Below, piece by piece: positions 31,963 through 44,595 of a stretch of DNA of 64,000 bases. Location: NCBI GenBank assembly GCA_015680905.1, contig CM027377.1, positions 88,121,001 to 88,185,000 of the forward strand, in the 5' to 3' direction. The notes beneath the pieces were generated by a model, which did no database searches, was not told the DNA's origin, and saw only the letters and a list, made by a program, of their open reading frames with translations. The first letter of the stretch is position 1. The number at the start of each line of letters is the position of its first letter. Origin of the DNA: Coptis chinensis. Taxonomy: Eukaryota; Streptophyta; Magnoliopsida; Ranunculales; Ranunculaceae. A program made the translations under genes and the position numbers.

Positions 31963-34383
31963 CTAGGTCTGATAAGAACTAGATCTTGAAGAGACAAACA
32001 TTGAATAGTCCCGTTCACCAAATACCAATAAGGTCATTAGAAGAATAACCTGCCATAATATTGCAATGGCAAATGACTTCAATTTTCTTGAGCTCGGCAT
32101 CTGATCTTCCAAGTGTGAGGAAGATGTCAAGTCTTTGAGACTAGTAGTAAAACGCTCAAAACGCCTATCATTGGAATCTGGCTTAGCCATTATAAGTGGG
32201 TATTCAGAGAAAAGTACTGCGAAAGCATCACTATAGTCATCTTCATTGTATTCTAGTGAAGTGATCTTGATAGCAGAAATGGAATCTTTTTCTTCATCAA
32301 AAATAGGAGGACAAAACATGTCAAAGAGCTCGATACCATAATCTTCTGCATCATCTATTAGGGAGATGTTTTGAGAATCCTGGTCATCCAGTTCGAACAT
32401 AGACTTGGTAGACTTCTCAAGTACCACTTCTTGGACCTTTTGGTATTCTAACAAACTTGGCTCACAATCCTTCAACTGTCGTAAAGAAGATGGTGAAGTA
32501 TATACCTTATCTTTGGGCTTATCAAACTCCTTATCTAGAACATGCAACAAAGGTGGAACCGGTAATGGTGTCTTCGTAGTTGGTGATTCAGCAAACAGAG
32601 GTGCCACTTTTCCATCCAACGATATAGCCTTGGCCTTGGGCCTTGCTTGTGTTTGTGCCTCGTAATCTTTAATTGCATCTTGAAAATTGAACGGCTTGAA
32701 GAGTGACATAACACTAACCTTGGATGCTTGCTCGAGTGGGGTAATGAACGAGGCTGGACTTTTCTTGACAGGCTCTAATGTGTGAACTTCTCCATTATAG
32801 TACGGTAATGGATTCGTCACAACATTTGGAGTACCGAGATGTGATGCATCAATTCTCCCTGATTTAATCAAATCTTATATCGCATGCTTGAGAGCTCCAC
32901 ACTTTTCTGTAGGATGTCCAATAGACTGTTGGAAATCACAATGTTTAGAGGCATCATACCAATATGGTGGTGGATTCGGAGGAGGCTTAGGCTGCAATGG
33001 TGTAACTAGGCCTTGCTGGATCAAAGCCTTGAGAATGACCGACAATGGGTACAGTAGCATCACTTGTGTGGCTACGACGTGTGCATCTTTCTCCTTGTTG
33101 ATAGTAACTGAAGGTGGCTTCTTCTTCTGAGCATCACTTGGACCTGAAGAAATAATCGAAGTCATAGTTCCACAGGCTAAAACATCTTCAATTTGAGTCC
33201 CTGCCGAAACCAAAGCCTGAAAAGATGGATGATAGCTGAGACTCAATCGATTTGTATATTCGGAGTTCAAACTTTTTACCACCATTTGAATATGTTCTGT
33301 CTCTGATGGCCTATCTAGAATTTGAGCTGCCTTAGTCCTCCACCTGGTTACATATTCGGTGAATGTCTCAGTTGGACCTTGCTTGAGTGACTCCAATTAT
33401 CTTCGACCCATCTGGATGTCTATATTGTATGAAAAATGGGTCACAAAAGTTGTTGCAAGTTCAGCCCACGTTCTCATCTTCTGAGCATCTGTGTTCATCC
33501 ACCAAGTCAGTGCCGCACCCTTCAAACTCCTCTGGAATAATTGGACCAATAATTCTGGCCCGATCCCCATATGCTGCAAGTAGCTAGCGCACATTTTCAC
33601 ATGGGCTTTAGGACACCCAGTTCCATCATATCTCTCCATCTTAGGGAATTTGAAACCATGTGGAACCCTAATTTGTGGATATGGATAAAGACTATCCAAG
33701 TCAAACTCATCCGCTTTGATCTTTGTCAGTGTTTCCTCAATCTTTTTCAGTCTGTCTACCACTGGGCCTTGGTATTGATCTTGGCTTATAGGATTTTGAT
33801 TTTGGGCGTTCATGTAGGTGGTAGGTTGTGGTGTTTGTGTGACGTATGGAGGAGGGAACATGAATGGTTTGGAGCTCATGGGTTGGGATATATTTGGGGT
33901 GAACATGGGTGTGGATGTATATTGGTTTGGGTTGTAGTATGAATGGTGAATGGTGGGTTGAGCCATGTAGGTTGAGTCGATATGAGAGATTGGTTAGTTT
34001 GGAGTCTGAGAAGATATAGGAAGTTGTAGCTGGGTGGATTGGTGTGTGAAATTCCTAGTAGGCAGCTGAGCTTGTGGAGTAGGTAGGTTAAGATCAAACC
34101 TTGGTGGTGGTGGTGCGGATGGAACGGATTGCCCTTGAGATTGTTGTCCTTGCCCCTGGTTCATAAGTTTGGAAACTACTTCTTGGACCATCCTTTCCAC
34201 AGTTTGCTTTAATAAGTCTTCTGATCCAAGAGGGGGTGATGTTCGACTCTGACCACCTCCTTGGGGTGGTTGTCCATTGCTAGACAATGATTGTTCACCT
34301 TGAGAGATAAGCAGGGAATTAACCATTGGCTGAGACGCTAGTGGAAGAGACCCTTGAGGAGAATTAGCTAGTAGATTCTCCAT
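31963..34383 (-). pseudogene. Ogre/Tat-type gag region, broken
   Basis: ATG at 34383 opens a Gln/Ser/Pro-rich start (MENLLANSPQGSLPLASQPM). The next frame (33966-33397) carries the capsid core: PHGFKFPKMERYDGTGCPKA, LFQRSLKGAALTWWM, WAELATTFVTHFSYNIDIQM. It continues at 33396-32875 with ETFTEYVTRWRTKAAQ, and CDFQQSIGHPTEKCGALKHA, a C/H cluster typical of Tat-lineage gag. The last frame (32871-31963) starts IKSGRIDASHLGTPNVVTNP, which fits the stretch after that cluster. No protease, reverse transcriptase or integrase follows. Four frames show that it is decayed. The tRNA-Arg-type primer site and LTR lie upstream. Confidence 0.75.
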
Positions 34384-34522
34384 TTCAATAAGCGAGTTAA
34401 CGGTTGCACGAGATAACCTTAACCCTTGCTTTCTATTCCAACTAGCTTCCAGATAAGCCTTCTTCTTTCCTATCTTAACTGGAACACCTCAAAAGAAAAC
34501 GTAAGTCTGGCTCTCTAGGGTG
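34384..34522 (-). other. Leader of the Ogre/Tat-type element
   Basis: Short noncoding leader between the primer site and gag. Confidence 0.55.
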
Positions 34523-34541
34523 TTCCCCAGTAGAGTCGCCA
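34523..34541 (-). other. Primer binding site, tRNA-Arg type
   Basis: The minus strand reads TGGCGACTCTACTGGGGAA, the primer site typical of Ogre/Tat elements. Confidence 0.75.
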
Positions 34542-36250
34542 AAAAACCTATACGCACAAAAATGTGTACCTAGGTCTGTGCAATTGATTTTAGAGTCACC
34601 ACTAACTTTATTAAGGAAAAGTTGAGTAAAACCTATGTGAGTCAAGGTACGGTGTGGGAAGGTGTTAGGCACCCACACTTGCCTGGTAAAAACGAGCCTT
34701 ACTTCTATTTAGGTGTAATGTTTTGAGATAGGCGAACGAAGAAAGCTTGAAAATTAATCTACCAAGTTGGATGATCTTCACTAAATTATTTAAAAACTAA
34801 TAACAATATGCTATAATAAAACTAAAAAAATAACCTAATATGCAATGCTAAATTAAATAAAAGAGAAAAGAAAGATGTCACCTAGTTTTGAATGTTGTCT
34901 CATACTTGATTGTAGATTGATTGATTGATGATCTTGATTGATTGTTGATGAATGATGATGATAAACTTGATCTGGAATTGACAACTGTGATTTTTAGATT
35001 GAAACAGGTGACTTGAGAAAAAAACAACTTTTGGTGAAAAGAAGCTTCTACTCAAGATCGAAAGAAGGGAAAAGGAGGCTAAAGACGAAGAACACGAAGA
35101 ACTTCATTAGAAAAACCTCAAAGTCAAAATTTAACCTTCAACTCCAGATTAAACTAAAGAAATTCTACTCTAGAATGATGAACTAGAAAAGAAAAAAAAG
35201 AATAACACTCAAGAAAATAAAACTACTAGGCTATTAGCTATGAATAGCTAGGTCCAAATTATTAACTCCGAATTCCTAGCTCCAGATGAGATTTTGTGGG
35301 TGAATGAGACCCATATTTATAGCTTTTTGGGATAGATTTCAATATGTTAATGAGTTTGATCCAATGGTTGAGTATTGATTAAGAAAAATCCAATGGCTTG
35401 ATATCTTTTTGGTTGCACCTCCTAAATCTGGCCCTTGCTTCAAGAGGTGGGATAAGGGGTGCGATCTTGGCCCTTGATTTTAGGATCTTTAAGATGGATT
35501 AGGGCAAACAAACAAACCCTAGACGTCCTCAATGAACCCACAATTCATAGTTTCCAAACTTGGCTCCAAAATGGCATATTCTCTAAAATATTCTTGATTT
35601 TTTGGATCAAATCAAATCAAACAAATAAGGTCCAACTTGAGCTGGATCCACAGCCCACGAGCACAAGTCCAAAATCCACAAAAAGGCCCATTTTAACCAT
35701 ATTTTCAATGTTGAAAATTCCCTTTGACCGGGTCAAAATTAGGCAAACTCTTCTTCACAAAAATTGTTATTTAATCAATTAGTAAGGTCCATGAACTCTT
35801 AAAAATAACCTTGGGTTAAAATCTTACTCCAATAATATATTGCACTGAACAGCGTGCACAACAGGTTGAAATGGGATAATGCAAGATTAGGGTTTTTGAA
35901 ATCCAAAAGGAACCTAGGCAAGCTTGTACTCATTTCGAAGGATTTTTCAAGGGGAATTCAAATATAAAATAATCTCATCCAAAGAAAGAGTGGAAAAAAC
36001 GAGATTTGGGCTCCAAAGAGTTATAGGGGCATTTTGGTCATTTTCAGCTCAAAACTCAGAAAGCAACGAAACTTCATCCACAGCTAGAACATGATGAGGA
36101 GAGTCTAAAGACACTAAAAGAAGATGAAAAGAAAGAATTTTGATATAGAAATGAACACTCTAGGAAGCAAATCACCTTATATGATCAAATTTAATTCAAG
36201 GCAAAATCGTGAATGAATTATGCCTGGGGTGCAAAAATGAGGTGTCTACA
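34542..36250 (-). repeat. 5' LTR of the Ogre/Tat-type element
   Basis: On the minus strand it begins TGTAGACACCTCATTTTTGC at 36250, a start common in this lineage, and ends next to the primer site after a T run. A TATA box (TATAAATA) lies at 35314-35321 on the minus strand. Its outer end abuts Athila-like LTR DNA at 36251, so this element inserted into that LTR. The partner LTR is not in the window in recognisable form. Confidence 0.75.
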
Positions 36251-36823
36251 CCTCCATTATAGGGGTTTGAGAAAGTTTTGATGAAAACTTGATTGTATTA
36301 TTGTAGAAGTAGTTGTAATAATTTATTCCACTCTAGAAGGTAGTTAATTCGCCATGAGAATGGGTTTAAATTGCCTCACATGCTAATTATTAGTTGGTAG
36401 ATATTGTCATGAATAATTAGGGATTAGAAAGACCCAATCTTTATGTGAAAATATAAAGATTAGGATTACAACAAATCTATGCTAGTTTATTAAGTTGAGT
36501 TCAAGGTGAAATCAAATCCCCCTAATTCCTTCCGATATTCACACCTTAGTATTGAATTGCCATAGTATAAATTACATCATTTCTATTAGTATTCAATCAC
36601 CACATTAGTATATTTTCATTTCATTACTCTCATTATTTTTGTTAGAATTAATTAACTAGGAAACGTTACATCTAAACGAGCTAGGAGTGGAACGAATTCT
36701 CTACTCCACATATTGAACGATAACAAGAGTAGAAGTTTGATTAATAGCGTAAATTTGTATGCTTTACTTCTATTTAAATTTAAGTAGTTTAGTAGGAGTA
36801 AAAACCACTTTTTCTATATTTAT

Positions 36824-36825
<2 letters not shown>
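36251..36825 (+). repeat. Athila-like LTR fragment (E4) cut by the Ogre-type insertion
   Basis: It starts in mid-LTR at CCTCCATTATAGGGG, matching CCTCCATTAGAGGGG at 62506, and runs through GAGTGGAACGAATTCTC to an end TTTATCA at 36825. It is clearly diverged from the other LTRs. No primer site follows; instead (TA)n DNA begins. Confidence 0.7.
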
Positions 36826-36863
<38 letters not shown>

Positions 36864-36898
36864 AAAGTGGTTTTACTCCTACTAAACTACTTAAATTT
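36776..36898. repeat. Long inverted repeat (hairpin) with (TA)n loop
   Basis: The left arm 36776-36814 and right arm 36861-36898 are complementary over 38 positions with one single-base gap. The left arm starts AAATTTAAGTAGTTTAG. The loop is mostly (TA)n. The left arm is the last part of LTR fragment E4, so the right arm is an inverted copy of LTR end sequence. Confidence 0.85.
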
Positions 36899-36899
36899 T

Positions 36900-36902
<3 letters not shown>

Positions 36903-36959
<57 letters not shown>
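36903..36959. repeat. (TA)n microsatellite
   Basis: About 28 TA units following the right arm of the hairpin; another run lies in the loop (36828-36860). Confidence 0.95.
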
Positions 36960-36963
<4 letters not shown>

Positions 36964-37745
36964 CAGGCATATTCACATGATTCATACATATTTCTAACCT
37001 AAGATGCAAAAAATAGTTCATTACATACGACATAATAGATAAACACATGTGAATCATGCATAATTATATTAAAATTAGAACCTGTAAGCTCTTGCAAGTC
37101 CGCCAAAGAAAAGAAATCGTCGGTTCAACTCCGTGAACGTCCTGAACTCTTGAAGTTACTGTACTAATTCAAAACAGAGAGCTTGGACTCAACCCAATAC
37201 TGGAGTGAAAAAGAACAGGTTGTTCTTTTACTGAAATCCGCACTTATAAAGCTCTAATTTTTTTTTTAGCAGTAAGCATATATAGTTTTGTAGTTGCTAT
37301 TTCAGGTCCGAGTCAAAGGTACTGTATGTGAAACAAAATAACAGTACTTGATTAGTAGCAAAATACGAAGAAAATAAAAACAAAAACAAACGAAATAAGA
37401 AAAACGAAAAAAACAATGGAAGGGTAGGAGAGGGGGGGTTCCCCTTGGAGCTATTCCAGCTTGTAACATATGGTCCTTGTATCTTTAGGATGCCAGCGGC
37501 GCCATTTCACGATAGCACTATTGCGGGGTAAAGAATAGAAGTTTCTTTATCCGTTTTGGTACTAACTCAAGTTCCTTAGTCATGTTTTTCGTGTGTATTG
37601 TTAGAGTAAGGGTTTCATTCCAACTTAATACTAGAATAACATTACAATTAGAGTTTGTTCAAGGGAAACTAGTGAGAAGGATTTTTTATGGTCGAGCAAT
37701 ATTAAAACTACTTAGCTTGATTTTAGATATCTCAAGTTAAAAGTT
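36960..37745. other. Unassigned segment with a primer-site-like sequence
   Basis: No gene seen. At 37489-37504 the minus strand reads TGGCGCCGCTGGCATC, one base from the E3 primer site, but the bases beyond it do not form an LTR end of the TTATCA type. The last five bases, AAGTT (37741-37745), would be the left target duplication of E5 if its other end were present. Confidence 0.4.
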
Positions 37746-39271
37746 TGATAAAGGTAAAATGATAGTTTTACCTACGCATAAGCTACGAAACTCTACGCAA
37801 GTAAAACTAAAGCTAATTTTCTTGCTTATATTATCAAAGTTTTCTACTCTCGATGTTATTGTAATATAGTTGGAATAGAAAATTTGTTCCACTCCTAGTT
37901 TTTTAGAATTTAATGTTAACTACGATTATCAGTCTATCAAAGTTAATGAGAGTAACGACGGAATTATACTACGATGGGAAACTACTAATCAATACGATAA
38001 TTCAAACTATGGAATTACTAATTTGACAATATGAGGAGGAATTAGGGGGATTTGATTCTACCTTAATTCGACTTAATCAACTAGCGAGGAATTGTCGTAA
38101 TCCGAATTGCAATGCTTTTGCATAACAATTGGGTTTTCCTAATCCCTAATTGTTCATAGTAATCTCTACCAACTAACAACTAGCATGTGAAACAATCAAA
38201 CCTATTCTCATGGTGAACTAATTGTTTTCTATAATGGAATAGAATATTACGAACTATTCTACGCTAACAACAATCAAGTTTTCATCAAGGCTTCTCCAAA
38301 CCCCTCTAATGGAGGTTTTAGCCTTGAATCATTATACTATCATTGATATATAAACAATAACAACACATGAATAAAGAATATAAATTTACTTATTTGATTT
38401 AAAATGAAAGTCTAATCATGCAAGATTGAATCAAAACTTGTAATGATTATTAACTAAATCTATGAATTAAAGCTAAAATGATTTAATGAAATGAAATTAG
38501 AATTATCAATAGCTAACTAACTTTATTGATCTAATGAATAATAACAATAAACTGAATTCAAAACAAGGTAATAAAACTAATTAATGGAGTCTAAACTAAT
38601 TTATTTTCTAATCAACTAATTTTATTCAATGTAAAAACTATATCCCAAAACAAGTTCTTGAATAATTTCTAAGCTAAAAAAAACTAGATGCTTAAGAGCT
38701 AAGTCTTGTGTCTTCAAATGGAGGAGACCAGATTCACTTTTTCATGCATGGGCTGAGGAGCCATGTTTTGGGCCGGAAAAATCGAGCCCAAAACCCAATT
38801 TCTTCAGTCCACAGGGAGCTTTTCAGCTGGAAATGACTTCAACAGCCTTTTTGTCTACTTCTGCTCCTCTGATTAGCTCAAGTCTTTGTCCATTAGAAAG
38901 CTCATTCCAAGCCGGTCGTTTTGACATAAGGTAGGCCCAATTCCGAGGTTTGAGTCCAAAGATATGGTCTTTGAAAGTTCAGCTGACTTTTGTGCGCTGT
39001 TTCTGCCCGAGTTGACTTTGACTTTTCAGCTTTGACCGGGCTTTAAAAAGGTTTTTTCTCCTTGAATCTTGGCTTTTTATCATAGAACTTCTTAATAACC
39101 AACCTTTGCTTCTTTATCTTGCAAAAGGGACGTATTTCTACACATATTCGACTCCAATGCCTGAAATACACAAGAATACGATAACAGTACTAACTCTTAC
39201 TTATTAATCACATAATTGGTCAAAAGCGATATTGTTAAAGGGGTTAAAACTACAGTTTTGGGCTCTTATCA
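37746..39271 (-). repeat. 3' LTR of E5 (1526 bp)
   Basis: On the minus strand it begins TGATAAGAGCCC at 39271 and ends TTTATCA at 37746. It keeps the GTGCATGGGCT..GGAGCCATG stretch (38740-38770) in diverged form. Confidence 0.85.
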
Positions 39272-39288
39272 AACCACCCCCAAACAAC
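39272..39288 (-). promoter_or_regulatory. Polypurine tract of E5
   Basis: The minus strand reads TTGTTTGGGGGTGGTT directly before the LTR. Confidence 0.75.
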
Positions 39289-40746
39289 ATTTTGCTTGTC
39301 TTCAAGCAAATATGAGAAATTAGAATAAGTGACCAAAAATGGAGTTCTACCTAATCTCGTTTCGCCTAGTGCGATTGCATTGACCATATGCAACAAAGTC
39401 TTAAACCACTAGGAATTCTCTAGTGGACGAGTTATAGCCTCGTGAGAGTTTTCTAGTGAAGGTACTCACAAACTTCATCTATACTACAACGACTAAGAAA
39501 TAAAACTATTGTTTCCTTATTTATTGTTTCAATTATCAATACATCTCACTAGCAATAAATACAGAATAATCAATTCGAAACCTAAGCTAATATATGCATA
39601 ATAATCAATCATCTATGAATAAACATATATATAATGAGTAATACTATGAAATGCACTAACAGGTCCGTTTCTGAAACTTTGGAATAGCGTCCTTAAGTAG
39701 GTCCTCACATAAATGTCAAGACAAAAACACTTCTTGATTTTTTTGCTCAAGTTTCGCTACTCCAGTGTGCAGTAGGCACACTTTACCATACAATCTCAAT
39801 GACACACAAGGAAGTCGGAGTTGATCAAACACATCTGCCACTTACTATCACACTAACCTATTTCTAATTGAGCTAGAGGTCTTATTTAGGTGTTGCGGGG
39901 ATTAGGTGATGGTTTAAGAATGAAGGAAATTGATATTCAAAAAGGACAAGTCTGAGATAATAAAGTCTTCATATTATGTAACTAGAGAAAACCTTGTTCT
40001 TTACTTTTGCTTCTACACTTTGTTTCCATCCTTAGCCATTTTTTTTTTTTTTGGCTTTTGACTCCTTTGATTATGTTTTTTTAGAGTTCTAACTCTTTAT
40101 TTTCTTTTATTTATTTATTTATTTATTTTTATTTGGATGGAAACTTTCTTTTCTTATTTGAAGCGACTAACAAATTCTTGATTTCAAAGGTCTTTCTCTT
40201 TTCTATTCTTCATCTCTATTCTCAGACTCATTCAAAGAATGGGTAGGCTAATTTTTATTTTTATTTTGTTTTGTTTAAGGTTAAAGGATTTGAGGTTTAT
40301 GAAAGGCTAAAGAAAGGCTCAGAGGGGCGACTAGCGGAAAATAATTAATAGGTTTGAATTTTTGGCTATATAGATCCAAAGAGGGCCTAAATTCTCGCTT
40401 AGGATATGGTGTAGTGATCAAGCAAGTGGACGTGTGATTTCTCTATTAGGAATTTACTTCTCCCTTGTGTCATTCTCAAATATTTCACTCATATAAGGCT
40501 TTAGGCTATATTCTCACAGGATTTGTAGAATAAGTACTCTAGCCTAGATTTCAGAAACTTACTGTCAATACAACATAGATACTCATGCAATATGTTTATA
40601 GAAAGATGCAAAAATTATTACCTACATATTAACCTAAGTTTCTAAAACCTATTATAATGCAAAAGCTAACGTGCGATTTCTAGATTATTAAGAGCATAGA
40701 GAAATAAAACAATACCAATATTCCTAAGTGTATAGCATAAACTTTT

Positions 40747-40789
<43 letters not shown>

Positions 40790-40875
40790 TTGAAATTTTT
40801 AATAGAAAACAAGTGCATATTATACATATCTATATCCTAACAGATGCTCTTAAATTACGCGTGTTTCTATGCCAC
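39289..40875 (-). other. 3' noncoding region of E5
   Basis: No gene seen. It is collinear with 10331-11897. It carries a (TA)n run at 40753-40787 that the other copies lack. Confidence 0.7.
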
Positions 40876-40914
40876 CCCCAAACAAGAAACATGTTTTGTC
40901 CTCAAAGTATTTAA
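40876..40914 (-). promoter_or_regulatory. Internal polypurine-tract-like module of E5
   Basis: The minus strand reads GAGGACAAAACATG and then TTGTTTGGGGGTGGC, the same two-part module as after ORF b in E2 and E3. Confidence 0.55.
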
Positions 40915-41547
40915 ATAAAAAGGGTAGAAAAATACCATGGAAACGCGTGAAATTTGGAACATCTGCAAAATAAGGTTAAAACATACTAATTTAGAAAAAT
41001 AAAAACAGACGCAACTCTATATGAGTTCCACCCATTATGGGGTACATGTCATACCTGAATTTCGACAGAATTCGGAAAAGCAATATTTGTTCCCGACTCT
41101 TCGATCTTCGAGGTGTGACGCACTCTCAACTCCCAAAAACCCATAAACAGTTTAAATATGCGAATAATTAAAAACCAATAAAAATTTTAACTTAAACAAA
41201 AGTCCTCTTCATTACAAAAATTTACAAATAAGATTAGGTTACAAATCTCTTTTCAATAACTCTTTATTTAAATTTACAAATGAAAATACAAATAACCTTG
41301 TCTCGACTGAAAATCTATATCACCTCAAGGGAAAACAAAACATATCCTGAAATGCAATGCTAAAGCAAACCACAAGCAGCAACTCTTCAACACTAAACAT
41401 ATCAAGACTTATTAACTATGTTCATTTAATGAACACACCCGATAAGCAAACATGCAAATCAGGTCAGCATTATAAACAATGCTGGTGTGAGTAACTCTAA
41501 AATACAACATATACTTATACATATACATACACAATCCATAAGGCAAT

Positions 41548-41712
41548 TAGTTCCTCCACCGAGGCGCCTTAACTTCCAACAACTAATACGACATTCTTAA
41601 CTATAATAAGTAAGGCAGGTAGTTCCTCCACTGAGGCGCTTTAACTTCCCACTAACCACACAACAAACCATACACATAATAAAAAGGCATTTAGTTCCTC
41701 CACAAGGCGCCT
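41548..41712. repeat. Threefold degenerate repeat in the solo LTR
   Basis: Copies near 41540, 41613 and 41687 share AAGGCA(A/G/T)(T/G)TAGTTCCTCC followed by GGCGC(C/T)TTA, spaced about 73 bp. Confidence 0.7.
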
Positions 41713-43019
41713 TAGGTTCTAACTAAACTAATAACCAGCCAAGCATATTCTATACTTACCGCATTTCATGCTCAATTACAGAGTGGGTCGTCTCTGCCCA
41801 AGTAATTAGTTATACCCACACTTCTGCAAAACCATATACAATCTTCTATCTAAAGATACATCATTATATTAATTAAGGCTTTCTTTGCGTGTCCCTAAAA
41901 TCACGTCGTATCTATGTCTTACCTAGTTTCCCTAGCTACCACAATCGCTTTCCAATGCCGAACATGTACATCCACAAGCCTCCCCTTACATAATGAACCA
42001 CTCCGTGCGTAACTACCTTGATCGGGATGCCGCACACCAGGTAACCCTCACACGAAAGCCATTATGCAAGTACTACCACTATTCGGCATAAAAATATCGC
42101 GCATCTCGTTCTAATTTTGCGAACGGAATAATCAAACCACTATTCGGCTACGCCAGAAGGGTCATTCAGATTCACTGAAACGCCAGAAGGGCCAATCATA
42201 TCACATACGCCCAGGTAGCTAGGTTCTAGGATTTTCGTTACGTAATTTATTCAGGTGTCATATATTTATGACTCATAATAATTCCACTATATCACGTGCA
42301 GGTCAAATACCTTATTGCACTAAGCCACAATATTTAGAAATATCTCAATATATCTCATAACCATTTTCATTCTGTCACATGCCAATATATTATTGCACTA
42401 CGCCACAATCCCGTGGGAAATATCCACAAATACTCTACTAGCATCTCACAAATAAAATAATGGAGTGTTTATATATTTATTTCTCCAAAACTATTGCATT
42501 AAATATATATATCCTAACCTATTATATAAAGTCACAATTACTTCAAGCGTATCACATAACATTTTTATAGCGTTTTAGGAATTATTATATCTCCTAAAGT
42601 TTATATCTCATCACGTGTCAAAATATAAACAATATCAATGTCAAATCTTTCTTAGATAATGACAGCCAAATTTGTACAAGCTTCCACAGCATTTTAGCAT
42701 TTCATTTGTCCATACAATTTACAACATAAAACGTAGCGCAATTAAATAGTCCACAATCCACAATCAAATCCCAAAAATCTAAAGTTCATGAATCTAAGTC
42801 CGTATGTAGTTTAATACTCATAAAAACATATATATCTAAGTCTTATTATCATAATTCCCCTCTTGTTACGTGCCAATATTTATATGTTTTACACACTACT
42901 CACGTCAAATCTTAATTAGATAATGACAAACAAAGTTATACAATTTTCGACAATATTTTATTACTACATTTGTCCATATTCTTAAATATGTGAAAAACTG
43001 GAAAAAATCAACATTCCAC

Positions 43020-43105
43020 AGTCAACGATCAACGGTCAAAGTCAACGGTCAATGGTCAAAGTCAAAGTCAACACGACATTGTCAAAGTCAACACATCATT
43101 GTCAA
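43020..43105. repeat. GGTCAA/AGTCAAC short tandem array
   Basis: About ten degenerate repeats of (G/A)(A/G)TCAA(C/A/T)G lie in tandem in the solo LTR. Confidence 0.7.
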
Positions 43106-44595
43106 GGTTAAACTGTCGTTTTCATGTTCAACAGGTTCAAGGTCATAGCCATGATTCATGGCTAAGGGCAAAGGTGCATGGCTCATGGGCTCATGATTAA
43201 GGTAATAGTTCGGACCCAACTAGCCAAGCCCAAACCCAAACCTTAGAACTCGTCCCCAAAAGTCTAAATTGGCCTAGTGAATCAACCTGACCCACTTTAA
43301 AACATATGGACCAAGCCCGAAACAAAAATAGAAAAAACCGGTCCAAAGAAAACTAATGTGAGCTGACCCAACAACAATAGATAGAACTGGCCCAAAACAA
43401 AACAAATAGAAAATGGCCCAACCCACTAACTAATTTAGTCCAACTCAAAACTAAAACTAAAACCCAAAAGCTGAAACCGGCCCCAAACCAAATAGATTTT
43501 GGCCCAACGGAAAACCAACTAAGCCCAAGCCCAAGAGAGACCACCAGGCCGTCTTGTTCAGCTGCTCCAACAGCCTCCCACTACCGCACCAGCTCGCGCC
43601 GGCCACCAACTCTCCTCTTCATCATATCGGTTTTGACCCAAATCAAAAACCCTATAACTTTAATAAAACCAAAAACTCTAATTAGTTAAATCAAACCCCT
43701 TCCTCCAAAGTAGATCTGGATCGTCCCCCATTAATGGCTTCTACCACCTCCGACAGCTCCCACCCAATCCAGCAATCACTTAAACCTCAACAACCAACAA
43801 TCCATTCAAAAACACAACAACAAAAACAGTTCAACTAAATATTTACTGGCGGTTTTCTCCAGCCGCCATTAACACTTTTATAGAGCATCAGCAGAGCTTG
43901 AACAGCCCCACTCCTCTCCAACACTAAATCACCCCAAACCAAACATCAAACCAACACTCCACAACCAATACACCAAGAGGAATTTAAAACCACAACAAAA
44001 AGTAAAAACTAGGCAGGACGATTTCTGTCTCCTGGGCTTGCACCACCATTAACGGGCCCAATCAAGCTTCTTCGATAGTTCAATTAAAATTTCTGATATT
44101 CAACAAAGTTTAATAGTACGACAGGCACGACGTTGAATAAAACAGGATAATGAGTAGTATCAATAGCTAGAAACCTTAGACAGTATATACCAATACATGG
44201 AAAATAATAGATTCGGTGGAATAGCAAAAATAGTTACTCACCTTAATTAGAAGCTCGATGAATCTCTCCTAGTCCGAATCGTCGCACTCCAACGCTCTAG
44301 CCAACGAGCTTTTATCTCTGCATCCATTTTTTTTTTATTATCTCAGAACCCTATTCTCCAGAACAATATGAATATATACTTGGGTTTGAAACCAAAGCCC
44401 AATACAGACTCGGGCCCAAAAACCAGGCCCACATATCCCAAATCCAATCTAGTGAATTTTAAATAAATAAATAAATTAATTAATTAATAAATAAATACGT
44501 ATTTTAAATACGGGCATTACAGCTGTACAAGAAATAAATTGCTTGGGACGTAAGCAGACTCGAACAAAAATAAAAACTTACCTTAACTCCATCAT

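Larger units (their letters stand above)
41047..44524 (-). mobile_element. Solo LTR of a Ty3/gypsy-type element (about 3.5 kb)
   Basis: It interrupts E5 spacer DNA that is continuous in E3 (near 12055-12075). The minus strand begins TGTAATGCCCGTATTT at 44521 and ends GGTATGACA at 41047. The direct repeat GTACA flanks it (41042-41046 and 44525-44529), with three extra bases (GCT) on the right. No coding region lies inside. The long TGT...ACA LTR resembles those of Tekay/Del chromoviruses, an inference. Inside are three degenerate copies of TTAGTTCCTCC(A)C..GGCGC (41548-41710) and a GGTCAAAGTCAAC-type array (43020-43130). Confidence 0.7.

Noticed and set aside
36759..36962. ORF of Tyr-Ile repeats
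   Set aside because: Translation of the (TA)n microsatellite.
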